Assembly: GCA_035763805.1 (NCBI GenBank)
Contig: DASUAL010000109.1
Location: 1-64,000 of the forward strand
DNA length: 64,000 nucleotides
Direction of reading: 5' to 3'
From: DASUAL01 sp035763805
GTDB lineage: Bacteria; Gemmatimonadota; Gemmatimonadetes; Gemmatimonadales; GWC2-71-9
The notes beneath the pieces were generated by a model. The model searched no databases and had not been told where the DNA came from. It saw only the letters and a list, made by a program, of their open reading frames with translations. The translations under genes were made by a program, and so were the position numbers. Positions 27,338-36,215 of this stretch are shown here, piece after piece. Every line of letters starts with the position of its first letter. Position 1 is the first letter of the stretch.

Positions 27338-28614
27338 GCGAGGACGGCCCCTTCCGTCAGCGCGTCTGCGAAGTCGTGCGACAGGCGGATCGGCAGCGGG
27401 AGGCGATCGGCCAGGGCGTGCGCCTCCACGCCGTCCACGAAGAGCCCGTCGTCGTTCACGGCCTCCGCCGGGAGCAGCGCAAAGTCCAAACCGCGCCGGT
27501 CGCGCAGGGCGTGCTCGATCGCCCCGCCGGGCAAGAGCCCCGCCGTCGTGACGGACGGCCCGAACAGCGTGTTCTCGACCACCAGGAGCTCGAAACGCGC
27601 TCTCGTCGCCCCCGCCACCTCTTCGAGCACTTGCGGCATCAGAGCTCCCATCGCAGTGCCGGTCACTACGCCGACTCGCTTGCCCCCGAGGTCCGGAAGT
27701 CGGTCCCGCGCCGCCGCGATCCGGGTCTGGAGGTAGCGCACGGAGCCCACGCCGTTCTCGCGCTGCTCGAACTCACCATACCACGCGGCAGGCGGCAGTG
27801 CGACGCCCGCGTGCAGATAGAGATCGTCCGCCCCGAAGCACCACGGAAATCCCCGCTCGGCGAGGGCGCGCGCCGCAAGGCGGTCCACCGTCGCCAGCGC
27901 CGCCCGGCACTCCTGCCGCGTGAGCTCGCGCACGAGGTGGCGTTTTGAGAACTCGGTGAGCGCCACCGGAACCACAGACACCGACAGGATCGCCCTTCCC
28001 AGGCCGTACAGGTCGGTGAGGGTGCGCACCAGCTCCGGGCCATCGTTCACGCCCGGAACGAGCACTACCTGGGTGTGGAACGCGATGCCCTGGTCCGCGA
28101 GGGTCCGCAGCTGGGAGACGATCTCTGGCGCCTCGGGGTTGCGAAGCAGCCAGCGCCGGATGATCAGGTCGGATGCGTGCACCGAGACGTACAGCGGCGA
28201 CAGCCGGTACTCCACGATCCGCTCCACGTCTCGTGCCTTGAGATTCGTGAGCGTGGCGAAGTTGCCGTACCGGAATGAGAGCCGATAGTCGTCGTCGCGG
28301 ATGTAGAGCGGCGCTCGGAGTCCGCCAGGGTTGCCGTCCACAAAGCAGAAGTCGCAGTGGTTCCCGCAACGCCTGATGCGCGGCGGCTCGAGGGTGACGC
28401 CCATCGGGAGTCCCTCCGGACGCTCGATGTCGTACTCCATCTCCTCCCCCGACGGGAGTCGCGCCGACAAGACGAACCGGTCGTCCGCCGTGAGGAACTC
28501 CCAGTCGAGGAAGTCCTTCAGGGCGCGGTCGTTCACCGCGACCAGCTGCGTTCCCGGGACGAGACCTACCATTGCGCCGAGCGACCCCGGCGCCACCGCC
28601 TGCACACGAACCAC
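27334..28614 (-). CDS. DUF512 protein: PDZ plus radical-SAM-like iron-sulfur protein
   Basis: This 426-residue protein has an N-terminal PDZ-like segment (about 1-70), a radical-SAM-like core with RCGNHCDFCF (CxxxCxxC, about 82-92) and a C-terminal DUF512 domain (FGADDLYLHAG, GKRVGVVTGTAMG). The cysteine spacing is the [4Fe-4S]/SAM signature. The family is widespread and usually next to der or plsY, and its substrate is not established. The start is GTG 28614. The 89-bp gap upstream carries only a small hairpin (CGTTG/CAACG) and no clear promoter. Confidence 0.85.
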   Translation of the reverse strand: MVRVQAVAPGSLGAMVGLVPGTQLVAVNDRALKDFLDWEFLTADDRFVLSARLPSGEEMEYDIERPEGLPMGVTLEPPRIRRCGNHCDFCFVDGNPGGLRAPLYIRDDDYRLSFRYGNFATLTNLKARDVERIVEYRLSPLYVSVHASDLIIRRWLLRNPEAPEIVSQLRTLADQGIAFHTQVVLVPGVNDGPELVRTLTDLYGLGRAILSVSVVPVALTEFSKRHLVRELTRQECRAALATVDRLAARALAERGFPWCFGADDLYLHAGVALPPAAWYGEFEQRENGVGSVRYLQTRIAAARDRLPDLGGKRVGVVTGTAMGALMPQVLEEVAGATRARFELLVVENTLFGPSVTTAGLLPGGAIEHALRDRRGLDFALLPAEAVNDDGLFVDGVEAHALADRLPLPIRLSHDFADALTEGAVLA

Positions 28615-28703
28615 CGCGCCTACCTGGACTTCAAGGACTTTGTGAGGCCTAACGTTGCAACCTCAACGCAGGCTGGCACTTCCGTCGAGCTGTAGAATAT
28701 CAC

Positions 28704-30344
28704 TCAGGAACCGCGGTAGCGCCAGCCGGCGATCCCCTTGCCGCTGACCTTGAGATCGATCTGGCTCTTGTCGCGAGGCGAGATGGCGGGGACGTCCCGG
28801 GTTGCACTCACGACCACCTGGCCCCGGGGGTCCAGGAACTCGACGGTGAGCTGGAAAGGCTTGGAGGGAGCGGGCTTGAGATTCGTCGCAAGCAGGGTGA
28901 TCGCGGCTCCCCCAGAGTCGGGGAGGAAGCTCGAAACGGTCAGCTCCACTGCGATCCCGGAGTCGGCGCGGGCAACGTACTTCAGGGTCGAGTCGCGCTG
29001 GCCCCGCAGGTCCCAGGCCGCCGCCACTAGCTTGATCGAGGCGCGGTTGAGCGGGTCGAGGGCCGCGAGGCGCTGGGCGACGGGGAGGAGATTGGCGGAG
29101 TCGCGCAGCTGGTAGTATCCGACTCCCAGCGCGTACAGCGCGTCCCGGCGATAGGGATTCTTCTGAAGCCCCACCGCGAACGCTCGTGTGCCCGCCTCGA
29201 ACAGTCCCTGGCTCGAGAGTCGCTGGCCAGCAGCGAAGAGTGCTTCCGGATCGAGGCTCTGGGCGTGGGCGGCGATGGTGTCGAACACCGCGGTGGCCTC
29301 CGCCGCCCGCCCACTCTGGGCGTACAGCGTCGCGAGCGATGTGGCTGCGTCGATCGCGCCGGGATAGGCCGCCAGATACGCGCGCAGCGCCTCGATAGCC
29401 GGGGCGTAGGCCGACCGGAGTTGCACGCTGTCCGCTGCTATCTGCTGAAGCACGGCCGCCCGTGCGGCCTTCGCTTGCACAACGGCCTGCGTCCGGGCGG
29501 TCGAGTCCTTCGTGAACGTCTGCTGGTCCGCCGGCGCGAGCCGCCGGCCGCGCGCCTTGCGCGACTGCGCCGAGGCGATCATTCTGGCGAGGACGGTCGA
29601 GTCGTTCGCGAGTGCGCGCTCGATCGAATCCACGCGCTGTCGCAGCCGTCCGTACTGCTGTGCCGCGGGATCATTCTGGGCACGGCCAAAGAGGATCCTG
29701 GCGGCGTTGCCCAGCGCTTCCCTCTTGTCCCTCTCGAAAGCGGTATCGTTCCCCGCAGCCTCGGCCGTGCGGCGGTAGTAGACGAGCGCCGAGTCGTACT
29801 TGTCCTCGCTTGCGAACAAGCCGGCGAGCGCGATCAGCGCTTTTGGGTTGCCCGGCTGCAGTCGCGATGCCAGGTGAAACAGCACGGCTGCCGAGTCCGC
29901 TCGCCCCTCCTGCCACGCCGCCAGGCCCGCGTTGAGCGTAGTCGCCCACAGCCGCTGGCGGTAGCCATCGATGTCCTGCCCGCACGGCGGAGCCAGAGCG
30001 ACTGCGCGGCTGAACGCGCTGTCCGCACCCACGGCGTCGTTCGCTTCGAAGTAGTAGCGGCCGAGGTAGTACCAGGCGGCTGGGTTCTTGCCCTGGTCAT
30101 TCTGTATGATCGCCTCCGTCAGGACCCGGCGCGCCTGCTCAAGCTGCTGGTCGCGCTGGGTCGGCTTTTCGGCAGCCGTCTTGAGATACAGGATCCCACC
30201 GTTGACCTTGAAGTGGCCCGGGCGGATATCGCAGGGTGCTTGAGGCGTGACCCATTGGCCTTGGGCCGAGAGGGGCGCGGCGAGCGGTCCCCCGACGAGG
30301 CAGGACACTGTCAGGCAAGACGCAGCCAGGGCCGCGGCCTTCAT
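28704..30344 (-). CDS. Secreted TPR-repeat protein A
   Basis: This 546-residue exported protein has a signal peptide (1-28, ending LSAQ), several tetratricopeptide-like repeats (AAWYYLGRYY, ALIALAGLFASEDKYDSALVYYRR, quoted in part as ALIALAGLFA and YDSALVYYRR, then DALYALGVGYYQLRDSANLLPVAQRLAALDPLNR in part YALGVGYYQLRD) and a C-terminal beta domain (about 445-546: VELTVSSFLPDSGG, FLDPRGQVV, GIAGWRYRGS). It is paralogous to the next gene, protein B, across its full length. Its ATG lies only three bases after the 3' end of tRNA-Gly. Function unknown; TPR plus an export signal suggests a periplasmic or surface scaffold. Confidence 0.75.
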   Translation of the reverse strand: MKAAALAASCLTVSCLVGGPLAAPLSAQGQWVTPQAPCDIRPGHFKVNGGILYLKTAAEKPTQRDQQLEQARRVLTEAIIQNDQGKNPAAWYYLGRYYFEANDAVGADSAFSRAVALAPPCGQDIDGYRQRLWATTLNAGLAAWQEGRADSAAVLFHLASRLQPGNPKALIALAGLFASEDKYDSALVYYRRTAEAAGNDTAFERDKREALGNAARILFGRAQNDPAAQQYGRLRQRVDSIERALANDSTVLARMIASAQSRKARGRRLAPADQQTFTKDSTARTQAVVQAKAARAAVLQQIAADSVQLRSAYAPAIEALRAYLAAYPGAIDAATSLATLYAQSGRAAEATAVFDTIAAHAQSLDPEALFAAGQRLSSQGLFEAGTRAFAVGLQKNPYRRDALYALGVGYYQLRDSANLLPVAQRLAALDPLNRASIKLVAAAWDLRGQRDSTLKYVARADSGIAVELTVSSFLPDSGGAAITLLATNLKPAPSKPFQLTVEFLDPRGQVVVSATRDVPAISPRDKSQIDLKVSGKGIAGWRYRGS

Positions 30345-30347
30345 GAG

Positions 30348-30419
<72 letters not shown>

Positions 30420-30466
30420 AGGACGGAGCGGAGTGCCGCGCGACAGTCCGCTCCTGCTCGGTAAAG

Positions 30467-32041
30467 CTACGACCTCCTGTACCTCCAGGCAACGATTCCT
30501 GCCCCGGTCACCTTGATCTCGAACGCCTGGTTGCTGCTCGCGTCGAGCGCGGGGACGTCCTGCTTCTGCGACGCGACCACATCGCCCTTGGGGCTCAGGA
30601 ACTCGAAGGTGATCGCCGTCGGCGAGCTGGGCTGGGCCTTGACGTTCGTCCACAGACCGTCGAGCTTCGCGCCGCTCTCGTTCGGAGTGAAACTGCCCAC
30701 CGTCACCTCGACCGGAATCGCCTCGGCCACCTGGAGATAGTACAGCGTCGAATCCTTGTTCCCCTTCAACTGCCACGCCCCAGCGAGCTTGGCTAGCGTC
30801 GTGCGGTTCAGCGGATCCACCGCGTGGAGCCGCTGCGCCAGCGGCAGCACGTTCGCCGAGTCGCCGAGCAGGTAGTAGACACCTCCGAGGTTGTACAGCG
30901 CCTGGCGCTCGTAGGGGTTTTTCGCGAGGCCAGCCTCGTAGGCCCGCGCCACCAGGCGATACTGGGGAGCGATCGTCGCCCGGTGGCTCCTGATGACGGA
31001 ATCGGTCGTCGCCTGACACTTGACGGCCACCTGCCGCGCGGTCAGCGTCCGGTTCTTCGCCCGGATGTTCGTCCGGCACTTGCTGCCGATCGGCGCCGTG
31101 TCGGGCTCCGCGGGAACCGAGTTCAGGATCGCGTGAGCGGCCGCGAACAGGTCTCCGGCCTCGGCGGCGTCGGCGTGGTCGAGGATCCTCGTGTACAGCG
31201 CCTGCGCCTCGGACTGGTTGTCCTGCTGCGAGTACACGGCAGCCAGCCCGGCCATCGCCTGCACGTCGCTGGGGTAGACGGCGAGGTAGTCCTTGTAACC
31301 GGCCGCCGCCTCATCCCAGCGCTGCGCCGCGTGATACACACGTCCCACGTTGAACAGCGCGTCGCGTTTCTGCTGCGCGTACTGCGTATCGCGGGCCGCG
31401 GGCACGGCGAGCCTGAAGTACTTCGCCGCCGAGTCCGTGCGAGTTGCAAACACAATTGAATCTCTGCGGTATCTCACTGAGTCCGTCTGTCGGAGCGAGG
31501 AGTCAGGGGTTTCACGACTGGCGAAGAGGGTTGCCAAGTAGACGAACCCGGTCGGCTCGCCATCGTAGATAGCGTTGGCTTGCCGGAAGCTCGCGATGGC
31601 GGAGTCTGTGTTCCCGGCCTGCCACGCCTTCACACCCTCGTTGAACACCGGCACCCAGAAGGCGCGTCGCCAGCCCGCGATGTCTTCCTGACATTGCGGA
31701 GCAAGCGCGGCGGCCTTCGTCAACGCCGTATCGGCGCCGGCGAGGTCGCTGCGCATGGCGTAATAGCGACCGAGGTAGTACCAGGCGGCTGGGTTCTTTT
31801 CCTGCCCCCCCGTGGTGACGGCCTGCGTGAGCACCCGCTGCGCATCCTTCAAATCCCGTTGCCGCTTGTCCTCGAACTTCGTTTCGGAGGCGCTCTTCAG
31901 GTACAGCACTCCGCTGTTCACGAGGAAGTGTCCGGGCTTGATGTTGCACCTGGCCGGCGTCCACTGCTGTGCCGCCAACGGGGCGGTACCGACCCCGACG
32001 ATCAGAGATACACACACGACAACAGCTTGCTTGACGGTCAT
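30467..32041 (-). CDS. Secreted TPR-repeat protein B (paralog of A)
   Basis: This protein of about 524 residues has a signal peptide (ending PLAAQQ), the shared N-terminal motif (NIKPGHFLVNSGVLYLK against DIRPGHFKVNGGILYLK in protein A), TPR-like repeats (NPAAWYYLGRYY, RDALFNVGRVYHAAQRWDEA, YNLGGVYYLLGDSANVLPLA) and the same C-terminal beta domain (VEVTVGSF, EFLSPKGDVV, GIVAWRYRRS). I prefer ATG 32041, with AAGGGG five bases upstream; GTG 32047 overlapping the larC stop is the alternative. It arose by duplication with protein A, and a tRNA-Gly lies between them. No known family function recognised. Confidence 0.75.
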   Translation of the reverse strand: MTVKQAVVVCVSLIVGVGTAPLAAQQWTPARCNIKPGHFLVNSGVLYLKSASETKFEDKRQRDLKDAQRVLTQAVTTGGQEKNPAAWYYLGRYYAMRSDLAGADTALTKAAALAPQCQEDIAGWRRAFWVPVFNEGVKAWQAGNTDSAIASFRQANAIYDGEPTGFVYLATLFASRETPDSSLRQTDSVRYRRDSIVFATRTDSAAKYFRLAVPAARDTQYAQQKRDALFNVGRVYHAAQRWDEAAAGYKDYLAVYPSDVQAMAGLAAVYSQQDNQSEAQALYTRILDHADAAEAGDLFAAAHAILNSVPAEPDTAPIGSKCRTNIRAKNRTLTARQVAVKCQATTDSVIRSHRATIAPQYRLVARAYEAGLAKNPYERQALYNLGGVYYLLGDSANVLPLAQRLHAVDPLNRTTLAKLAGAWQLKGNKDSTLYYLQVAEAIPVEVTVGSFTPNESGAKLDGLWTNVKAQPSSPTAITFEFLSPKGDVVASQKQDVPALDASSNQAFEIKVTGAGIVAWRYRRS

Positions 32042-32043
32042 TC

Positions 32044-33228
32044 TCACCCCTTGGATTTGGCGACGAGCGCCTCTGCGTCGCGCTCCACGACACGCGCGAT
32101 CTCCAGCGGCGGCCGACCCAGGGCTCGAGCCGCCGCCAGGACGTCGTCGTATTCAGGTTTCACCCGGACGCTGCCCGCATCGGGATGCTCCAACACCTTG
32201 ACCCGAACGGATACGTCCGGAGACAGCTGCACGGTCACGACGCGGCGCGGCAGCGTCGCCCGCTCCGCCACCCAGCGACGGACGCCCGCCGTGGTGCTGT
32301 GGCGGAACAGCGCCGCGGTCACCTGCTCCGCCAGCTCCTCGGGCGCCAGCACTTCCACGCGGAAGCCTGAGCGCCCCTTCTTCATCTGCACTGGCCAGGT
32401 CTGCACATCGAGCGCGCCTGCGGCGGCCAGCGCCTGCCGCAGCGGCTCCACGTACTCGGGACTCATGTCGTCGACGTCGGTGGCGAGCAGGGCCACGCGC
32501 CCCGCTTCCGCGACCCGCTCGGCGACGAGGATGCGCAGCGCGTTTGGGTAGTGCTTCGGGTCGCGCTGCCCTGCGCCCCAGCCGCTGCGGACCATACGCC
32601 AGCGGACCGGCGGCGCGCCCTCCGAGAGCACCCGCAACAGCGCAGCGCCGGTGGGTGTGGTCGCTTCGCTTTCCGCGGGGCCGCCGGACGCTACTTCCAG
32701 CCCCTCGAGTAGGATCGCCGTCGCGGGCGCCGGGACGGGCAGCTTGCCGTGCTCGGCCTCAACCCACCCCTGCCCCACCGCCACGGGCCAGTTGTAGACC
32801 GCCTCGACGCCGAGCTGCTCGAAGCCTTCGATCGCCCCCACCACATCGAGCACCGCGTCCACCGCCCCCACCTCGTGGAGGTGAACCTTGTCGGGCGGCA
32901 CGTTGTGCACTCGGCCCTCGGCTTCGCCGATCAACCGGAAGGCGCGCGCGGCGCGCTCCTTCACCCAGTCGGAGACCGGCGCGCGTTCCAGGAGCCGGAC
33001 CAGCTCGCCCACGTGGCGACCGTGCGGCTGCGGCGGGATTGCGAACTCGACCTGCGTGCAGCCGACGCCGCAGCGCGAGACTGGCCGCGTGCTCACGGCA
33101 ACGCCGCCCAGGCCCAGGCGCCCGGGCAGGCCCTCAAGCCACGCTGCCGGCGCGCCGAGGGAAAGCAGCGCCCCCAGAGTCATATCGCCCGAGATACCGG
33201 CGGCGGGATCGACAATCGCGATGCGCAT
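32044..33228 (-). CDS. larC: Nickel pincer cofactor biosynthesis protein LarC
   Basis: This 394-residue protein matches LarC, the CTP-dependent cyclometallase that inserts nickel into the pyridinium dithiocarboxylate cofactor of lactate racemase. It has the start DPAAGISGDM, HLHEVGAVDAVLDVVGA, the His/Asp-rich region and the C-terminal DVDDMSPEY and VKPEYDDV. In several lactobacilli larC is split and needs a frameshift; here it is a single intact frame. larA, larB and larE are not nearby, so the client enzyme must be encoded elsewhere. Confidence 0.9.
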   Translation of the reverse strand: MRIAIVDPAAGISGDMTLGALLSLGAPAAWLEGLPGRLGLGGVAVSTRPVSRCGVGCTQVEFAIPPQPHGRHVGELVRLLERAPVSDWVKERAARAFRLIGEAEGRVHNVPPDKVHLHEVGAVDAVLDVVGAIEGFEQLGVEAVYNWPVAVGQGWVEAEHGKLPVPAPATAILLEGLEVASGGPAESEATTPTGAALLRVLSEGAPPVRWRMVRSGWGAGQRDPKHYPNALRILVAERVAEAGRVALLATDVDDMSPEYVEPLRQALAAAGALDVQTWPVQMKKGRSGFRVEVLAPEELAEQVTAALFRHSTTAGVRRWVAERATLPRRVVTVQLSPDVSVRVKVLEHPDAGSVRVKPEYDDVLAAARALGRPPLEIARVVERDAEALVAKSKG

Positions 33229-33255
33229 GCTTAGAAGTCACTGAATATAAATGGG

Positions 33256-34404
33256 TTAGCCCCGGTAGAGCCACCCGGCGCCGGTGTTGAAGAGAACCAC
33301 GCGTTCCTCGGCCCGGATCCCCCCGCGCGCCTTGAGCTCCGTGGCCGCCGCCAGCGCCGCTCCGCCCTCCGGGCATGCGTCAATGCCCTCGAGCGTTTGG
33401 AGGTCCCTGGCAGCCGCCTGGAGCCGGGCGTCGGTCACGGCGACCGCGCCCCCGTGGCTCTCCCGCAGGGCCCGAAGCATCAGCCGGTCGCCGAGCGGCG
33501 CCGGCACCCGCAGCCCGGAGGCGATGGTCTCCGGCTCGGGCCACGGCGTGCAGGCGTCGGCACCCGCCGCAAAGGCCCGCACGACAGGGGCGCACCCCGT
33601 GGACTGCACGCTATACAGTCGCGGCAAGGGCCCGCGCACCCACCCCGCGTCTACGAGCTCGCCGAACGCCTTCCACATCCCGATCAAACCGGTGCCTCCG
33701 CCGGTGGGATACACGATCACATCGGGCAGGGTCCAGCCGAGCTGCTCCGCGAGCTCGAGCCCCAGGGTCTTCTTGCCTTCGATGCGGTAGGGCTCGCGCA
33801 GAGTGGACATGTCGACGGCGTTGGTCTCCGCGGCGTACGCCCGCGCCACTCTCCCGCAGTCGCCGATGTGGCCCTCCACGAGCTGGAGGTCGGCGCCGAA
33901 GCCCCGGATCTGGGCCAGGATGGTGGGCGGTGTGCTCACGGGTGCGTAGACACGGGCCGCGACGCCCGCCCTCGCGGCGTACGCCGCCAGTGCGATGCCG
34001 GCGTTCCCGGCAGTGGGCACGACGAAGCGGCGCGCGCCCGCACGCACCGCGCGCGTCACCGCAGCTGAGAGCCCGCGCGCCTTGAAGGACCCAGTCGGGT
34101 TCGTGCCCTCTTCCTTGATCCGGAGGTCTTGGAACCCGCACCGTGTCGCGATCCATTCGACCGCGAGGAGCGGCGTGCCGCCCTCGCCCAGCGTCACGGG
34201 CGACTCACCATCGGCGACGGGCAACCACTCGCGATAGCGCCACATGGTCCAGCGTCGCTCGCGCAACAGCGACTTCGCTTCCGGCCGGGGGGCGAAGCGG
34301 TAGCGGACGAGATAGGGCTGTCCGCATTCGCACAGCGCCGGCAATCCATCCGCGCTGCGGGTCTTGCCGCACCCGGAGCATTCGAGGGACCAGGAGACGG
34401 TCAC
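33256..34404 (-). CDS. thrC: Threonine synthase
   Basis: This 382-residue PLP enzyme (fold type II) converts O-phosphohomoserine to threonine. A small zinc-ribbon-like N-terminus (CSGCGK, CECG) precedes the catalytic core with the PLP lysine in NPTGSFKARG, the phosphate-binding TGGGTG and AGNAGIALAAYAARAG. This is the archaeal/Actinobacteria-like shorter class rather than the long E. coli form. GTG 34404 overlaps the uvrC stop (GTGA). Other PLP beta-family enzymes are possible, but the N-terminal ribbon and motif set favour ThrC. Confidence 0.9.
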   Translation of the reverse strand: MTVSWSLECSGCGKTRSADGLPALCECGQPYLVRYRFAPRPEAKSLLRERRWTMWRYREWLPVADGESPVTLGEGGTPLLAVEWIATRCGFQDLRIKEEGTNPTGSFKARGLSAAVTRAVRAGARRFVVPTAGNAGIALAAYAARAGVAARVYAPVSTPPTILAQIRGFGADLQLVEGHIGDCGRVARAYAAETNAVDMSTLREPYRIEGKKTLGLELAEQLGWTLPDVIVYPTGGGTGLIGMWKAFGELVDAGWVRGPLPRLYSVQSTGCAPVVRAFAAGADACTPWPEPETIASGLRVPAPLGDRLMLRALRESHGGAVAVTDARLQAAARDLQTLEGIDACPEGGAALAAATELKARGGIRAEERVVLFNTGAGWLYRG

Positions 34405-36215
34405 GCGCCCTGGTTCAACCGGTCGAGAATCCGCTCGGCGAGTCTCGTCGAGAATCCCGGAATGGCGGCGATCTCGGCCGGCGTCGCCGTCTTCACCCCC
34501 GCGAGCGACCCGAACCGCTCGAGCAGCGCCCGCCGGCGGCCCGGCCCGATCCCTGGAACGGCGAGGAGCTCCGAGGTGATCGTGCGCTGTGCGCGGCGCT
34601 TGCGACTGTAGCTCACGGCGAACCGATGCGCCTCGTCGCGGGCCCGCTGCAGCAGCTTGAGCGACGGGCTCCGGCGCGACAGGCGCAGCGGGTCGCGGCG
34701 GGCCGGCAGGAAGATGTCCTCCTCCTTCTTCGCGAGGGCGACGATGGGCAGCGTGTCCTGCCCCAGAGTTCGGGCGGCGTCGAGCGCGGCGCCGAGCTGT
34801 CCTTTGCCGCCGTCGATCACCATCAAGTCGGGAAGCCGCTTGTCCTCCGTGATCCGGCGCGAGAGGTAGCGCGTCACCACTTCGTGCACTGCCGCGAAGT
34901 CGTCCTGCTGCGCGGGGGGGCTCTTGATCCTGAACCGACGGTATTCGGCCTTTTTCGGGCGGCCGGCCTCGAACCACACCAGCGAGCCGACGGTGTCCCG
35001 GCCCTGGTTCGTCGAAATGTCGATGCACACGAACGCGCGCGGCACGGCGGCGAGGCCCAGGTCCCGCCCCAGCGCGAACACCGGGTCGGCTGCACGCTCG
35101 TCGATATCGAAGCTCTCGATCTTGAGGCTATCGAGGAGGTGGCGAGCATTCTGGTCCGCGAGCTCGGCGAGCTTGGCGAACGTGCCGCGCTGCGGGACAT
35201 GCCATTCCACGTCAGGTCCGAGCTGCGCGAGTGACTCCAGATCCTCCGGGGCGAACGGCAGGAGCGCCCGGCGGGCGCGTGCCTCGAGCGGCAGGTAGCA
35301 GCGCACCAGGAACGCCGCGAGCACCGCCCCCTCGCTCTCGTGCTCGACGTTCTCGAGGAAGCGGTAATCCCGAGCGATCAGCTTGCCGTCGCGCACCCGC
35401 AGCACCACGCCGCAGGCGTCGTCTCCGTCGCGGGCGAACCCGACGGCGTCCGCATCCCCACCCCCCACGAGCTCCATCGTTTGCGGCTGCTCGAGCTGGT
35501 CCAGCCAGGTGAGGGCGTCCCGGAGCTGCGCGGCGCGCTCGAAGTCGAGGCGGTGCGCCGCCTCCTGCATCCGCTCCCGCAGCCGGGTCCGCACGTCCAC
35601 CGTCTTGCCCTCGAGAAAGAGCAGGACGTCGTCGATCATCCGGCGGTAGTCCTCCTGGCTCTGGAAGCCGACGCACGGCGCCTTGCAGCGCTCGATGTGG
35701 TAGTCGAGGCAGGGCCGGTCCGGAGCCTCCGTCGGCAGGTTCCAGTGGCACGAGCGGACCGTGAAGATACGGCGGACGATGTTGAGCATCTGCCGCAGCG
35801 TGGCGACGTCGGTATAGGGCCCGAAGTAGCGCGCTCCCGGGATGTTCACTCGCCGCAGGACGAGAATCCGCGGGAACGGCTCGGCCAGCGTCACGGCGAT
35901 GCGCGGATAGCTCTTGTCGTCCGTGAGCCGGATGTTGAAGCGGGGTTTGTGCTCCTTGATCAAATTGTTCTCGAGCAGCAACGCCTGCGCCTCGTTGGGC
36001 ACGATGATCGTCTCGAGGTCGGCGAGCTGTCGCACCAGGGCGGCGCGCTCGGGCGTGGACTCGGCTTCGGGCCCGAAGTAGCTCGGCACCCGCGAGCGCA
36101 GGCTCTTCGCCTTCCCTACGTACAGGATCTCGCCCGCCGCGCTCTTCCAGAGGTACACGCCGGGCTTGTCGGGGAGGGCTTGCAGCTTCCGGTCGATCAG
36201 CTCACGAACTTCCAC
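34401..36215 (-). CDS. uvrC: Excinuclease ABC subunit C
   Basis: This 604-residue dual-incision nuclease acts in nucleotide excision repair. It has an N-terminal GIY-YIG domain (about 15-95: KPGVYLWKS, ILYVGKAKSLRSRV), a Cys-rich linker, a UVR motif that contacts UvrB (RLDFERAAQLRDAL), an RNase H-like domain (DGGKGQLGAAL) and C-terminal tandem helix-hairpin-helix (VPGIGPGRRRALLERFGS). The start GTG 36215 overlaps murJ by 19 bases; a longer in-frame extension is Arg-rich and lies in murJ. uvrA and uvrB are not here. Confidence 0.96.
   Translation of the reverse strand: MEVRELIDRKLQALPDKPGVYLWKSAAGEILYVGKAKSLRSRVPSYFGPEAESTPERAALVRQLADLETIIVPNEAQALLLENNLIKEHKPRFNIRLTDDKSYPRIAVTLAEPFPRILVLRRVNIPGARYFGPYTDVATLRQMLNIVRRIFTVRSCHWNLPTEAPDRPCLDYHIERCKAPCVGFQSQEDYRRMIDDVLLFLEGKTVDVRTRLRERMQEAAHRLDFERAAQLRDALTWLDQLEQPQTMELVGGGDADAVGFARDGDDACGVVLRVRDGKLIARDYRFLENVEHESEGAVLAAFLVRCYLPLEARARRALLPFAPEDLESLAQLGPDVEWHVPQRGTFAKLAELADQNARHLLDSLKIESFDIDERAADPVFALGRDLGLAAVPRAFVCIDISTNQGRDTVGSLVWFEAGRPKKAEYRRFRIKSPPAQQDDFAAVHEVVTRYLSRRITEDKRLPDLMVIDGGKGQLGAALDAARTLGQDTLPIVALAKKEEDIFLPARRDPLRLSRRSPSLKLLQRARDEAHRFAVSYSRKRRAQRTITSELLAVPGIGPGRRRALLERFGSLAGVKTATPAEIAAIPGFSTRLAERILDRLNQGA

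Noticed and set aside
34405..35028. N-terminal extension of threonine synthase
   Set aside because: Those codons are within uvrC in another frame. The GTGA overlap start at 34404 gives the zinc-ribbon N-terminus directly.
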